NCBI GenBank assembly: GCA_965151315.1 | Contig: CBCTZG010000067.1 | Coordinates: forward strand, 1 to 15,323 | Direction: 5' to 3' | Origin: Avimonoglobus sp965151315 | GTDB taxonomy: Bacteria > Bacillota > Clostridia > UBA1381 | DNA length: 15,323 nucleotides | Shown: positions 7,647-14,167 of the stretch, piece after piece | How positions within the stretch are numbered: the first letter of the stretch is position 1 | Layout of the letters: each line of letters starts with the position of its first letter | Program-made: the position numbers and the translations under genes | The notes under the pieces: model-generated | The model's database searches: none | What the model saw: only the letters and a program-made list of their open reading frames with translations | Told to the model about the DNA's origin: nothing

Positions 7647-8940
7647 ACGTATGAATCGAATTGACTGTACCCCGGATTTTCCGCAGCCAAGAAACAACTG
7701 CTGTGATTGCTGTTGCCCGTCTTGTCCTGTACCGGGGCCGACCGGTCCGACTGGCCCTACGGGTCCAACGGGACCGATTGGAATTAGTATAACTGGTCCC
7801 ACAGGCCCAACAGGACCTACTGGCCCCACTGGCGTGACTGGAAATACTGGGCCTACCGGGCCGGCGGGAACAGGCGCCACTGGCGCGACTGGTGCTGCCG
7901 GAGCAACCGGCCCAACGGGCCCTACTGGCGCCACTGGTGCAATTGGGCCCGCGGGTATTCAAGGGCCTACCGGCCCGACAGGGGCTACAGGCCCCACTGG
8001 CCTAACCGGTATTGGCGTAACCGGAGCGACCGGCGCTACAGGACCGACAGGGCCTACTGGCACAACCGGTCCTACCGGTGCTACAGGCCCGACAGGCCCC
8101 GCGGGCACCGGATCCACGGGTGCTACTGGCGCAGATGGCTTGACCGGCGCTACCGGAGCAACCGGCCGTGGTATGCAGGTACAGTCTACAACTACTGGTG
8201 ATCCCGGGACGGAAGCCTCCGTTACAGATATGGGCGATGAATTCACCGGTATGTTAGCATTTGTTATCCCACGGGGTGATACAGGCCCAGCGGGTAATGA
8301 TGGAGCAACCGGCCCCACCGGCCCGACAGGGGCAACTGGCCCAACAGGAGCAACTGGCGTTGGTATTTCTGGCGCTACGGGAGCCACGGGCCCTGCAGGT
8401 CCTACCGGTCCCACAGGCCCAACAGGTGCGACGGGTGCCACCGGCCCTGCGGGAAGCTGCTGTCACTGCGGCTGTGGCGGAGAATTGTTAGTAAATGGCG
8501 AAATGGAAGAATTTGTAGAAAATATACCGGTTGGCTGGTTTACCACGACGCCGAAGCTGATTGAAGAGGTTTCGCAGGATGGCCGGGTTCACTCCGGCAA
8601 CAGCGCTGTAAATTTAAAAGACGGCGCTATCCTGTACCAAGATATTGCCATTCAAGAAAAATGCGCCTATGCATTTTCCTTCTTTGCGCATGGTGAGGGC
8701 GCACAGGTTGGTGTAACAGCAAAGATAACATTTGCTGACGCCCTGAATAATATGACAACTGGCCTGCAGATTCAAGTCAAGCAACAGGATATTCCCACTG
8801 ATAATCGAAATTTTGCATATTATCGCGGGCTGACAACAAAGGCTCCCAGCGGTACCGCGTATGCGAGAATAGAATTCCAGGTTACAAGCAACGGATCACA
8901 ATCCCTGGATATCGATGATATATCATTTTCCCGGCAATAA
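7639..8940 (+). CDS. Collagen-like BclA-type spore-surface glycoprotein with cysteine clusters
   Basis: A 433-residue protein. Residues 1-32 have no signal peptide but hold seven cysteines (C10 and a CCDCCCPSC cluster, 21-29). Gly-X-Y repeats, mostly GPT and GAT, run from 33 to about 177 and 213-271; the many Y-position threonines are likely O-glycosylation sites. A 34-residue non-collagen insert (178-211, ending FVIPRGDTG) separates the two, a module type common in firmicute collagen-like proteins. A second cysteine cluster, CCHCGC (274-279), ends the stalk. Residues 283-433 form a predicted beta-sandwich head resembling carbohydrate-binding modules (VNGEMEEF...VGWF at 285-301, ending DIDDISFSRQ). 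The lack of a signal peptide, the sigma-K-like promoter and the coupled glycosyltransferase suggest mother-cell synthesis and placement on the exosporium or outer coat. AAGGAAG precedes the ATG by 8 bases. Exact family placement of the head is uncertain. Confidence 0.87.
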   Translation: MRERMNRIDCTPDFPQPRNNCCDCCCPSCPVPGPTGPTGPTGPTGPIGISITGPTGPTGPTGPTGVTGNTGPTGPAGTGATGATGAAGATGPTGPTGATGAIGPAGIQGPTGPTGATGPTGLTGIGVTGATGATGPTGPTGTTGPTGATGPTGPAGTGSTGATGADGLTGATGATGRGMQVQSTTTGDPGTEASVTDMGDEFTGMLAFVIPRGDTGPAGNDGATGPTGPTGATGPTGATGVGISGATGATGPAGPTGPTGPTGATGATGPAGSCCHCGCGGELLVNGEMEEFVENIPVGWFTTTPKLIEEVSQDGRVHSGNSAVNLKDGAILYQDIAIQEKCAYAFSFFAHGEGAQVGVTAKITFADALNNMTTGLQIQVKQQDIPTDNRNFAYYRGLTTKAPSGTAYARIEFQVTSNGSQSLDIDDISFSRQ

Positions 8941-8948
8941 ATAAAAAG

Positions 8949-8977
8949 TGGCCGTGCGTTTTGCACGGCCGTTTTTT
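8949..8977. terminator. Bidirectional terminator between the collagen gene and the AbrB-like gene
   Basis: GGCCGTGC-GTTTT-GCACGGCC is an 8-bp perfect stem followed by T6 on the plus strand; on the minus strand it is followed by CTTTTTATTT. It lies 9 bases past the collagen stop. Its plus-strand T-run overlaps the stop codon of the convergent regulator gene. Confidence 0.9.
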
Positions 8978-9224
8978 ATTCTCCCAAGGTGCCAATTTTT
9001 TTTGCGCAGACTGGGCAGATCATTTTCCCTTTATATTGAAAAACATCCTTCGCATCTCCGCAAAAAAGACAGGCCGGCTCATATTTCTTTAAAATGATTA
9101 AATCATCCTCTACATAAATTTCCAAACCATCTTTTTCTTTGATGTTAAATGTTTTCCGCAGTTCTTTCGGAATTACAACCCTTCCCAGTTCATCTACCGG
9201 ACGGACTACCCCTGTTGCTTTCAT
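8976..9224 (-). CDS. AbrB-family transition-state regulator with CxxC...CxxC tail
   Basis: An 82-residue DNA-binding protein. Residues 1-50 closely follow the AbrB swapped-hairpin domain of Bacillus: MKATGVVRPVDELGRVVIPK, then ELRKTFNIKEKDGLEIYVED and LIILKKY. Where Bacillus AbrB has its multimerisation tail, this protein has C52-x2-C55 and C70-x2-C73 (ACLFCG, ICPVCA) around a short beta segment, a rubredoxin-like or zinc-ribbon pattern. Such tails occur in clostridial AbrB relatives; a structural zinc is inferred. The start is the only in-frame ATG after AAGGAG (10-base gap; a nearer ATG is out of frame and stops at once). AbrB homologues repress stationary-phase and spore genes during growth, so the nearby sporulation-type promoters are plausible but unproven targets. 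It may regulate itself: a palindrome overlaps its own -35. Confidence 0.88.
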   Translation of the reverse strand: MKATGVVRPVDELGRVVIPKELRKTFNIKEKDGLEIYVEDDLIILKKYEPACLFCGDAKDVFQYKGKMICPVCAKKIGTLGE

Positions 9225-9267
9225 ACCAGCATCGCTCCTTTTTCTTTTTAACTTCCCTTATACTTAT

Positions 9268-9295
9268 ATTATACATTCTTTTTGACAAAAGTCAA
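9268..9295 (-). promoter_or_regulatory. Sigma-A promoter of the AbrB-like gene with overlapping palindrome
   Basis: Minus-strand TTGACT (9290-9295), 16-bp spacer, TATAAT (9268-9273). A 14-bp palindrome TTGAC-N4-GTCAA (9282-9295) covers the -35 and could be an operator; part of its symmetry comes for free from the -35 hexamer. Confidence 0.7.
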
Positions 9296-9371
9296 CAAAA
9301 TTATCTATATTTTTACAAATCTACTAATCCTTTTTCTGGTAATTTGGTATTATTGGTAAAAGAAAAACAGC

Positions 9372-9400
9372 TTGACAAGTAAATTTTTTTTATTTATAAT
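9372..9400 (+). promoter_or_regulatory. Perfect-consensus sigma-A promoter of the patatin-like gene
   Basis: TTGACA (9372-9377), exactly 17 bp, TATAAT (9395-9400). Three TGGTA words at 9337, 9345 and 9354 lie just upstream of the -35. The transcript leader would be about 100 bases and contains a CGTATA-G-TATACG palindrome (9422-9434) and a short ATCTGT/ACAGAT stem (9458-9481). A full-consensus promoter often needs repression, so these could be operator sites; no regulator can be named. Confidence 0.8.
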
Positions 9401-9506
9401 ATAAAAATGAAATTCCACGGCCGTATAGTATACGAAAATATATTATTGAAATAGACAATCTGTGCCAGGCTATGGACAGATACTTGCTTTTAAAGGAGAG
9501 CGGAAA

Positions 9507-10358
9507 ATGAAATTGGGACTTGTATTGGAGGGTGGCGCCAGCCGGACAGTATTTTCCTGCGGCGTTTTAGACGTGCTTTTAGAAGAAAAAATTACAGCGG
9601 ATTATTTGATTGGGGTATCTGCCGGCATCGCATACGGTATCTCTTATGCCTCCGGGCAGATCGGCAGGAATTTAGAACTAAACCGGCGTTTTCTGCCGGA
9701 CAAACGCTATATGGGGCTTCGGCATTTATTTAAGCCCAGCAATAAAAGCTATTATAATCTACAGTTCGTTTTTGACGATATCCCTAATCACTATCTTCCT
9801 TTTGATTATCAGGCCTTCGCGGATTATCCGGGAAAGGTCGTCGGCGTTGTTACCAACATCAAGACCGGCTTGCCCGAATACCTGGAGGTTCCGCGGAATG
9901 ATAAACAGTTCATGGTTTTGCGGGCCAGCTGTTCTCTTCCGTTTATATTTAAACCGGTAGAAATCAATGGGAATTTATATATGGACGGCGGATTATCAGA
10001 TTCAATTCCCTATCAGCAGGCGTTTAAGGCTGGGTGTGATAAAGTGATTGTTGTGCTGACTCGGGAAAGGACATACCGGAAAGCACCGGATGCTACCATT
10101 TCCTTGGCAGAGAAGGTATATAAACATTATCCAAATCTCGTCCGGGATTTAAGTACCCGGCACGAGGTATATAATGCGTGTATCGACGCGCTGGCTGCGC
10201 TGGAAAAGGAAAACAAGGTCTTTATTATTGCGCCGGACAATACTCATGGGATTAAGCGTACAGAAAACAATCCGCAGATTCTGGTTGATTTTTATCAGGA
10301 GGGCTATAATAAGGCAAAAGATCTGTTGCCTGCATTGTATGCATATTTAAAACAATAA
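9507..10358 (+). CDS. Patatin-like phospholipase (YjjU-type)
   Basis: A 283-residue serine acylhydrolase. The oxyanion region LVLEGGASRTVFSCGVLDVL (5-24) starts the protein, the nucleophile elbow GVSAG is at 36-40 (Ser38), and the dyad aspartate sits in MDGGLSDSIP (159-168). These are the marks of patatin-type phospholipases (PF01734), which cleave acyl chains from lipids by a Ser-Asp dyad. The usual GGGxRG oxyanion motif reads GGASRT, keeping Gly-Gly and Arg but losing the third and last glycine. No signal peptide or membrane helix is visible, so it acts in the cytosol or at the inner membrane face. The ATG at 9507 has AAAGGAGA 7-8 bases before it; a longer frame starting at 9462 includes the ribosome site and is rejected. 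It is a single-gene unit between its own promoter and a terminator. The true lipid substrate is unknown. Confidence 0.86.
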   Translation: MKLGLVLEGGASRTVFSCGVLDVLLEEKITADYLIGVSAGIAYGISYASGQIGRNLELNRRFLPDKRYMGLRHLFKPSNKSYYNLQFVFDDIPNHYLPFDYQAFADYPGKVVGVVTNIKTGLPEYLEVPRNDKQFMVLRASCSLPFIFKPVEINGNLYMDGGLSDSIPYQQAFKAGCDKVIVVLTRERTYRKAPDATISLAEKVYKHYPNLVRDLSTRHEVYNACIDALAALEKENKVFIIAPDNTHGIKRTENNPQILVDFYQEGYNKAKDLLPALYAYLKQ

Positions 10359-10386
10359 AAAACACCGCCATCAGGCGGTATTTTTT
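10357..10386. terminator. Bidirectional terminator between the patatin-like gene and tsf
   Basis: ACCGCC-ATCA-GGCGGT is a perfect 6-bp stem, flanked by A6C before and ATTTTTT after, so each strand ends in a T-run. It begins at the patatin stop codon and lies 16 bases past the end of tsf. Confidence 0.88.
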
Positions 10387-10402
10387 ATTACAAATAAATA
10401 AA

Positions 10403-11311
10403 TTATTTAATCATGCTGGCAACTTCGTCAGCAAAGTTCTCTTCCTTCTTTTCCAGACCCTCGCCCTTTTCAAACCGGACGTAGTCTGCAATCTTTATGC
10501 TGCCGCCCAGCTTGCTGGCTGTATCCTGCACATACTTTGTAACGGAGATGTCCGGATCCTTAATATATTCCTGCTCTACCAGACAAACCTCTTTATAGAA
10601 CTTGTTAATTCTGCCCATAACCATTTTTTCGACAATATTAGCAGGCTTTCCCTCGTTCAAAGCCTGAACAGACAAAATTTCCTTTTCTTTTTCTACAACG
10701 TCTGCCGGAACAGAAGCTTTATCCAGATACTGCGCACCAGCCGCAGCAATCTGCATGGCAATGTCCTTGCCAAATTCAGCAAAGCCGTTCTGATCAGCCA
10801 CATCTGTGTCAAACTTCACTAAAACGCCGATCCGTCCCTCGCCATGGATATAGGAAACAATATCGCCCTCAAACCGGCAGAAACGGCGGATATTCATATT
10901 TTCGCCGATCTTCGCGATTTTTTCTGTCAGCATTTCACCAATAGTCTTGTCGCCTTCGATGAACTTCTCAGCCAGCAGCGCTTCAACATCTGCTGGATTG
11001 GTGGCGGCTATCTGCTTTGCCACGTTAGTTACAAATTCTTGGAATTCAGCATTTTTCGCTACGAAATCAGTTTCAGAATTAACCTCTACCAAAACGCCAA
11101 CCTTTGCCGCTTCATCAATATATGCTTTTACAATTCCCTCTGCCGCAATCCTGCCAGCTTTTTTCGCGGCGGTAGCCAAACCTTTTTCGCGCAGGAATTC
11201 AATCGCCTTTTCTTTATCGCCGTTGGTTTCCGTTAAGGCCTTTTTGCAGTCCATCATACCGCAGCCAGTCATTTCTCTGAGTTCTTTTACATCTTGTGCT
11301 GTAAATGCCAT
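10403..11311 (-). CDS. tsf: Translation elongation factor Ts
   Basis: A 302-residue cytosolic guanine-nucleotide exchange factor that recycles EF-Tu from GDP to GTP. The N-terminal UBA-like domain (1-50) reads FTAQDVKELREMTGCGMMDCKKALTE, and the core carries the EF-Tu-contacting TDFVAKN (81-87). The rest is the dimerisation and C-terminal module (GRIGVLVKFDTD, YVRFEKGEG), and the length is normal for clostridial EF-Ts. The start is the ATG preceded by GGAGGA at a 7-base gap; an upstream in-frame ATG would add 16 residues that no EF-Ts has and would bury the ribosome site. It follows rpsB by 92 bases, the standard bacterial rpsB-tsf order, so it is expected to be transcribed from the rpsB promoter. 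Confidence 0.97.
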   Translation of the reverse strand: MAFTAQDVKELREMTGCGMMDCKKALTETNGDKEKAIEFLREKGLATAAKKAGRIAAEGIVKAYIDEAAKVGVLVEVNSETDFVAKNAEFQEFVTNVAKQIAATNPADVEALLAEKFIEGDKTIGEMLTEKIAKIGENMNIRRFCRFEGDIVSYIHGEGRIGVLVKFDTDVADQNGFAEFGKDIAMQIAAAGAQYLDKASVPADVVEKEKEILSVQALNEGKPANIVEKMVMGRINKFYKEVCLVEQEYIKDPDISVTKYVQDTASKLGGSIKIADYVRFEKGEGLEKKEENFADEVASMIK

Positions 11312-11350
11312 TATTTTATCCTCCAAATTCAAATATTTTTCATCGGAAAA

Positions 11351-11386
11351 GGCAGCCACAGTCTTTCCAGAAGACCCAAGACTGCC
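11351..11386 (-). promoter_or_regulatory. Intercistronic hairpin between rpsB and tsf
   Basis: On the minus strand CAGTCTT (11378-11384) pairs with AAGACTG (11359-11365), and an alternative outer GGCAG/CTGCC pairing is also possible; CTTTTCC follows. It is a candidate partial terminator or processing site that would set the S2:EF-Ts ratio, but the stem is weak and the T-run short. Confidence 0.35.
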
Positions 11387-11403
11387 CTTACCGATTTTAT
11401 ATC

Positions 11404-12150
11404 TTATTCAGCGTCGTCTGCTTCTTCTACCTTTTCAGCTTCCGCGTCAGCAGCCATTGCGTCCTCGCCCTGCTTGCCTTCCATAATCGCGTTGGAAATC
11501 GTGGAAGCAATCAGCTTTACGGCACGAATCGCGTCATCGTTGCCAGGAATTACATAATCCACTTCTTCTGGATCGCAGTTTGTATCAACAATTGCAACAA
11601 CGGGGATTCCCAGCTTCTTTGCCTCTGCAATCGCAATCTTTTCTTTCCGGGGATCAACAACAAACAACGCGCCAGGCAGCTTTTTCATATCCTTGATGCC
11701 GCCCAGGTATTTTTCCAGCTTATCCCGCTGTGCCTTCAGATTGATAACCTCTTTTTTGGGCAGCAGGTCAAAGGTGCCCTCTTCCTCCATCTTATTGATC
11801 TGCGCCAAACGGTCGATCCGCTTCTGGATGGTTTTAAAGTTGGTCATCATACCGCCCAGCCATCTAGCATTTACATAGTACATACCGACGCGCTCAGCCT
11901 CTTCTTTAATGGAATCCTGCGCCTGTTTCTTGGTACCGACAAACAAAATTGATTCACCGGAAGCGACAATATCCCGTACGAAATAATAGGCTTCTTCTAC
12001 TTTTTTTACAGTCTTCTGCAGGTCGATGATATAGATCCCGTTCCGCTCGGTAAAGATATACTCTGCCATTTTCGGGTTCCACCGTCTGGTCTGGTGACCG
12101 AAATGTACGCCGGCCTCCAAAAGCTGCTTCATTGAAATTACGTTTGACAT
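11404..12150 (-). CDS. rpsB: 30S ribosomal protein S2
   Basis: A 248-residue small-subunit protein. It opens MSNVISMKQLLEAGVHFGHQ, the universal S2 start, followed by TRRWNPKMAEYIF. Further conserved blocks are IDLQKTV, ILFVGTKKQAQ, YVNARWLGGMMTNFKTI, LFVVDPRKE and IPVVAIVDTNCDPEEVDYVIPGNDDAIRA. The tail after IMEGKQ is short and acidic (about 25 residues), as is common in clostridia. The ATG at 12150 has AAGGAGG 8-9 bases upstream; the frame stays open for another 82 codons through the leader, but that part is not S2-like. It heads the rpsB-tsf operon under its own promoter. Confidence 0.98.
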   Translation of the reverse strand: MSNVISMKQLLEAGVHFGHQTRRWNPKMAEYIFTERNGIYIIDLQKTVKKVEEAYYFVRDIVASGESILFVGTKKQAQDSIKEEAERVGMYYVNARWLGGMMTNFKTIQKRIDRLAQINKMEEEGTFDLLPKKEVINLKAQRDKLEKYLGGIKDMKKLPGALFVVDPRKEKIAIAEAKKLGIPVVAIVDTNCDPEEVDYVIPGNDDAIRAVKLIASTISNAIMEGKQGEDAMAADAEAEKVEEADDAE

Positions 12151-12253
12151 TCTTTTTTCCTCCTTGTTTTTTATTCCTCCATCCCCTTCTCGCGCCGCCG
12201 GGAACCAGTCTGGCAACAGCCGCCGGCATCTGGGAATGTGTGTAATGTCATAC
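12151..12253 (-). promoter_or_regulatory. GC-rich structured leader of rpsB
   Basis: The predicted untranslated leader is about 100 bases in otherwise AT-rich surroundings. It carries GCCGGCGGC and CCCGGCGGC about 20 bases apart; outer GCCGG/CCGGC pairing encloses a small GGC/GCC stem. A second ribosome-site-like GGAGG lies about 15 bases before the real one. The position suggests S2 autoregulation, but I do not recognise a named leader family. Confidence 0.35.
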
Positions 12254-12259
12254 TGGAGT

Positions 12260-12288
12260 ATAATATCATAAAATTCTGGAAAAAGCAA
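12260..12288 (-). promoter_or_regulatory. Sigma-A promoter of rpsB-tsf
   Basis: Minus-strand TTGCTT (12283-12288), 17-bp spacer, TATTAT (12260-12265) preceded by TGA, an extended -10. Transcription would begin near 12253. Confidence 0.72.
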
Positions 12289-12359
12289 GATTTTTTTGGG
12301 GATTTGTATAATTTCATGATATTGCGCATTCCATTCATTATTTTTTTCCTGCTTTACCG

Positions 12360-12405
12360 CAAAATATACAAACAGGGATTGCCTGTATAGAAGCAATCCC
12401 TGTTT
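12360..12405 (-). terminator. Terminator of the hydrolase-regulator-hydG operon
   Basis: AAACAGGGATTGC and GCAATCCCTGTTT form a perfect 13-bp stem with a 10-base loop, 6 bases past the hydG stop. The downstream tract on the minus strand is GTATATTTT, weaker than a plain T-run but adequate with so long a stem. It insulates hydG from rpsB. Confidence 0.7.
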
Positions 12406-12411
12406 ATCAAA

Positions 12412-13830
12412 TCAAAATCGGAAATCCCGTTCTCCGTTTTTGATTTTTTCCAAGCGTTCCAAAACAATACTTTTGACCTTTTCATTGGGAATGTTCTGCA
12501 CTTCCCGGGCAATCAACTCCGCTCCTGCCGCCTTTGTATCCGCCGCGGCGTAATCTTCCAGGTATTCCTCTAAGGTCATCAGTGCGTTGGGATGACAGCA
12601 GTTTTGGATCTGGCCGCTTTTACACAGGCTCATAAACCGGTCGCCGGTCCGGCCCTCCCGGTAACAGGCGGTACAGAAACTGGGGATATACCCCATTTTG
12701 ATCAGCCAGTTGACCACCTGGTCCAGCGTCCGCTTATCCTCCACGTCGAACTGCTCAGAGCTTTCGTGTTCCGGCTCCGGTTCATCATAGCCGCCAACGC
12801 TGGTTTTCGAACCGCCGCTGATCTGGGAAATTCCCAGATGCAGGACGCGCTCCCGGCACTTTTGGCTTTCCCGGGTAGATACGATCATCCCCGTATATGG
12901 GACAGCAATCCGGATGCAGGCAACCAGCTTTGCAAACGTATCGTCATCGATCCCATTATCAAAGGAATCAGCGTCAATATCATCCGCGTGCCGAATCCTG
13001 GGTACGCTGATGGTATGGGGGCCCACACCGAATTTTGCCTCCAAATGCTCCGCGTGCATTAAAAGGCCGGTAAACTCATACCGATACAGTTCAAGACCGT
13101 ACAGAACCCCCAGACCTACATCGTCGATCCCGCCTTCCATGGCCCGGTCCATAGCCTCTGTATGGTAAGCATAATTATGCTTCGGGCCAGTGGGATGCAG
13201 TTTTTCATAGCTTTCCTTATGATAGGTTTCCTGGAATAGGATATACGTGCCGATCCCGGCATCTTTCAGCTTCCGGTAATTTTCTACCGTGGTGGCCGCT
13301 ATATTAACGTTGACCCGGCGGATAGCTCCGTTCTTATGCTTGATGCTGTAAATCGTTTTGATGCTTTCCAATATGTATTCGATGGGGTTATTGACCGGGT
13401 CCTCACCGGCCTCGATGGCCAAACGCTTATGCCCCATATCCTGCAGGGCGACAACCTCTTTTTTGATTTCCTCCTGGGTCAGTTTCTTCCGCGGGATATG
13501 TTTATTTTTTGCGTGGTACGGGCAGTATACACAGCCGTTTACGCAATAATTCGACAAATACAGCGGCGCAAACATGACGATCCGATTCCCGTAAAAATCC
13601 TTTTTAATCTGCTCCGCAAGCCGGTAAATCTCCTCGTTTTTTTCAGGAATATCGCAGTCTAAAAGCACTGCTGCATCCCGGTGGCTGAGACCCTTGCGGA
13701 GTCTCGCCTTAGCCAGGATTTCATCAATCAACGCCGCGTTATGCTTATTTTTCTCCGCGTAATCCAGCGTTTCCAAAATTTCTTCATGGCAGATAAATTC
13801 CTCTGCCTTGGACGATTTTACATCGTACAT
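12412..13830 (-). CDS. hydG: [FeFe]-hydrogenase maturase HydG (tyrosine lyase)
   Basis: A 472-residue radical SAM enzyme that cleaves tyrosine to p-cresol and dehydroglycine, yielding the CO and cyanide ligands of the hydrogenase H-cluster. The radical SAM motif is C96-VNG-C100-VY-C103 within a TIM barrel (about 85-350). The diagnostic C-terminal cluster site is C386-TA-C389-x22-C412 (CTAC...NCC), which holds the second iron-sulfur cluster with its labile iron. This separates HydG from ThiH, which lacks it. The ATG at 13830 has AAAGGGG 9 bases upstream; the frame is open further but would overlap the regulator gene. It is the third gene after the hydrolase and the TM1266-like regulator. hydE, hydF and the hydrogenase itself are not in the window. 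A GCGGGGAAGA direct repeat lies in the 91-base gap before it. Confidence 0.96.
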   Translation of the reverse strand: MYDVKSSKAEEFICHEEILETLDYAEKNKHNAALIDEILAKARLRKGLSHRDAAVLLDCDIPEKNEEIYRLAEQIKKDFYGNRIVMFAPLYLSNYCVNGCVYCPYHAKNKHIPRKKLTQEEIKKEVVALQDMGHKRLAIEAGEDPVNNPIEYILESIKTIYSIKHKNGAIRRVNVNIAATTVENYRKLKDAGIGTYILFQETYHKESYEKLHPTGPKHNYAYHTEAMDRAMEGGIDDVGLGVLYGLELYRYEFTGLLMHAEHLEAKFGVGPHTISVPRIRHADDIDADSFDNGIDDDTFAKLVACIRIAVPYTGMIVSTRESQKCRERVLHLGISQISGGSKTSVGGYDEPEPEHESSEQFDVEDKRTLDQVVNWLIKMGYIPSFCTACYREGRTGDRFMSLCKSGQIQNCCHPNALMTLEEYLEDYAAADTKAAGAELIAREVQNIPNEKVKSIVLERLEKIKNGERDFRF

Positions 13831-13921
13831 ATTGACAATCCCCTTTCTGTAAAACGGGTCAGTATTCTTCCCCGCCAGATAAATTTTCTCTTCCCCGCAG
13901 GAAACCCACCGGTCAGAATAT

Positions 13922-14167
13922 TTATAGCTTCGAATACAGCGTTTTCGTGCTGACCCCCGGCAGGCGCCCCAGCTTGCCGGATAAGGCGCTGATGACATCC
14001 TGCGGCGCGTCCACCGCCACGCTGATAATCGAAATTTCACGTTTTTGATACGGCAGGCCCATCCGGCCGATGATCCACTGCCGATACTGATGCAGAAGCT
14101 CGTTTAGCTGGCTGACGGCCGCATCGCTTTCCACCACGATCCCAATCAGGGCTACCCGGCTATCCAT
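13922..14167 (-). CDS. TM1266-family iron-only hydrogenase system regulator
   Basis: An 81-residue ferredoxin-like (ACT/NikR-C-like) protein. The fold pattern is visible as beta (RVALIGIVVES), helix (AAVSQLNELLHQYRQWIIGRMGLPY), beta (ISIISVAVDAP), helix (DVISALSGKLGRL), then a short strand (VSTKTLYS). MDSRVALIGIVVE, the RMGLP block and the GRLPGVSTKT ending are typical of the putative hydrogenase-system regulator named after Thermotoga TM1266, which there lies beside hydG. It has no DNA-binding domain, so it may be a ligand sensor or partner protein. The ATG overlaps the hydrolase stop as TGATG; a GTG one codon earlier is also possible. Translation probably restarts from the hydrolase, as the ribosome site is weak. 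hydG follows after 91 bases. Confidence 0.82.
   Translation of the reverse strand: MDSRVALIGIVVESDAAVSQLNELLHQYRQWIIGRMGLPYQKREISIISVAVDAPQDVISALSGKLGRLPGVSTKTLYSKL

Noticed and set aside
7434..8466. Long proline- and arginine-rich open frames on the minus strand opposite the collagen gene
   Set aside because: They are the mirror image of the Gly-X-Y codons (GPT/GAT read backwards as PVG/APV). They have no ribosome sites and no family resemblance.
12151..12396. N-terminal extension of S2 through the leader, or a separate small gene there
   Set aside because: The extension covers the -10 region and leader, S2 proteins begin at the ATG at 12150, and the GC-rich block reads as RNA structure.
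12370..12405. Riboswitch or attenuator ahead of rpsB
   Set aside because: The stem lies upstream of the rpsB promoter and just past the hydG stop, so it is a terminator of the preceding operon.
13831..14040. Longer N-terminus of HydG
   Set aside because: It would overlap the regulator gene and is rich in Arg/Ser/Trp unlike HydG; the ATG at 13830 has a ribosome site and gives normal length.
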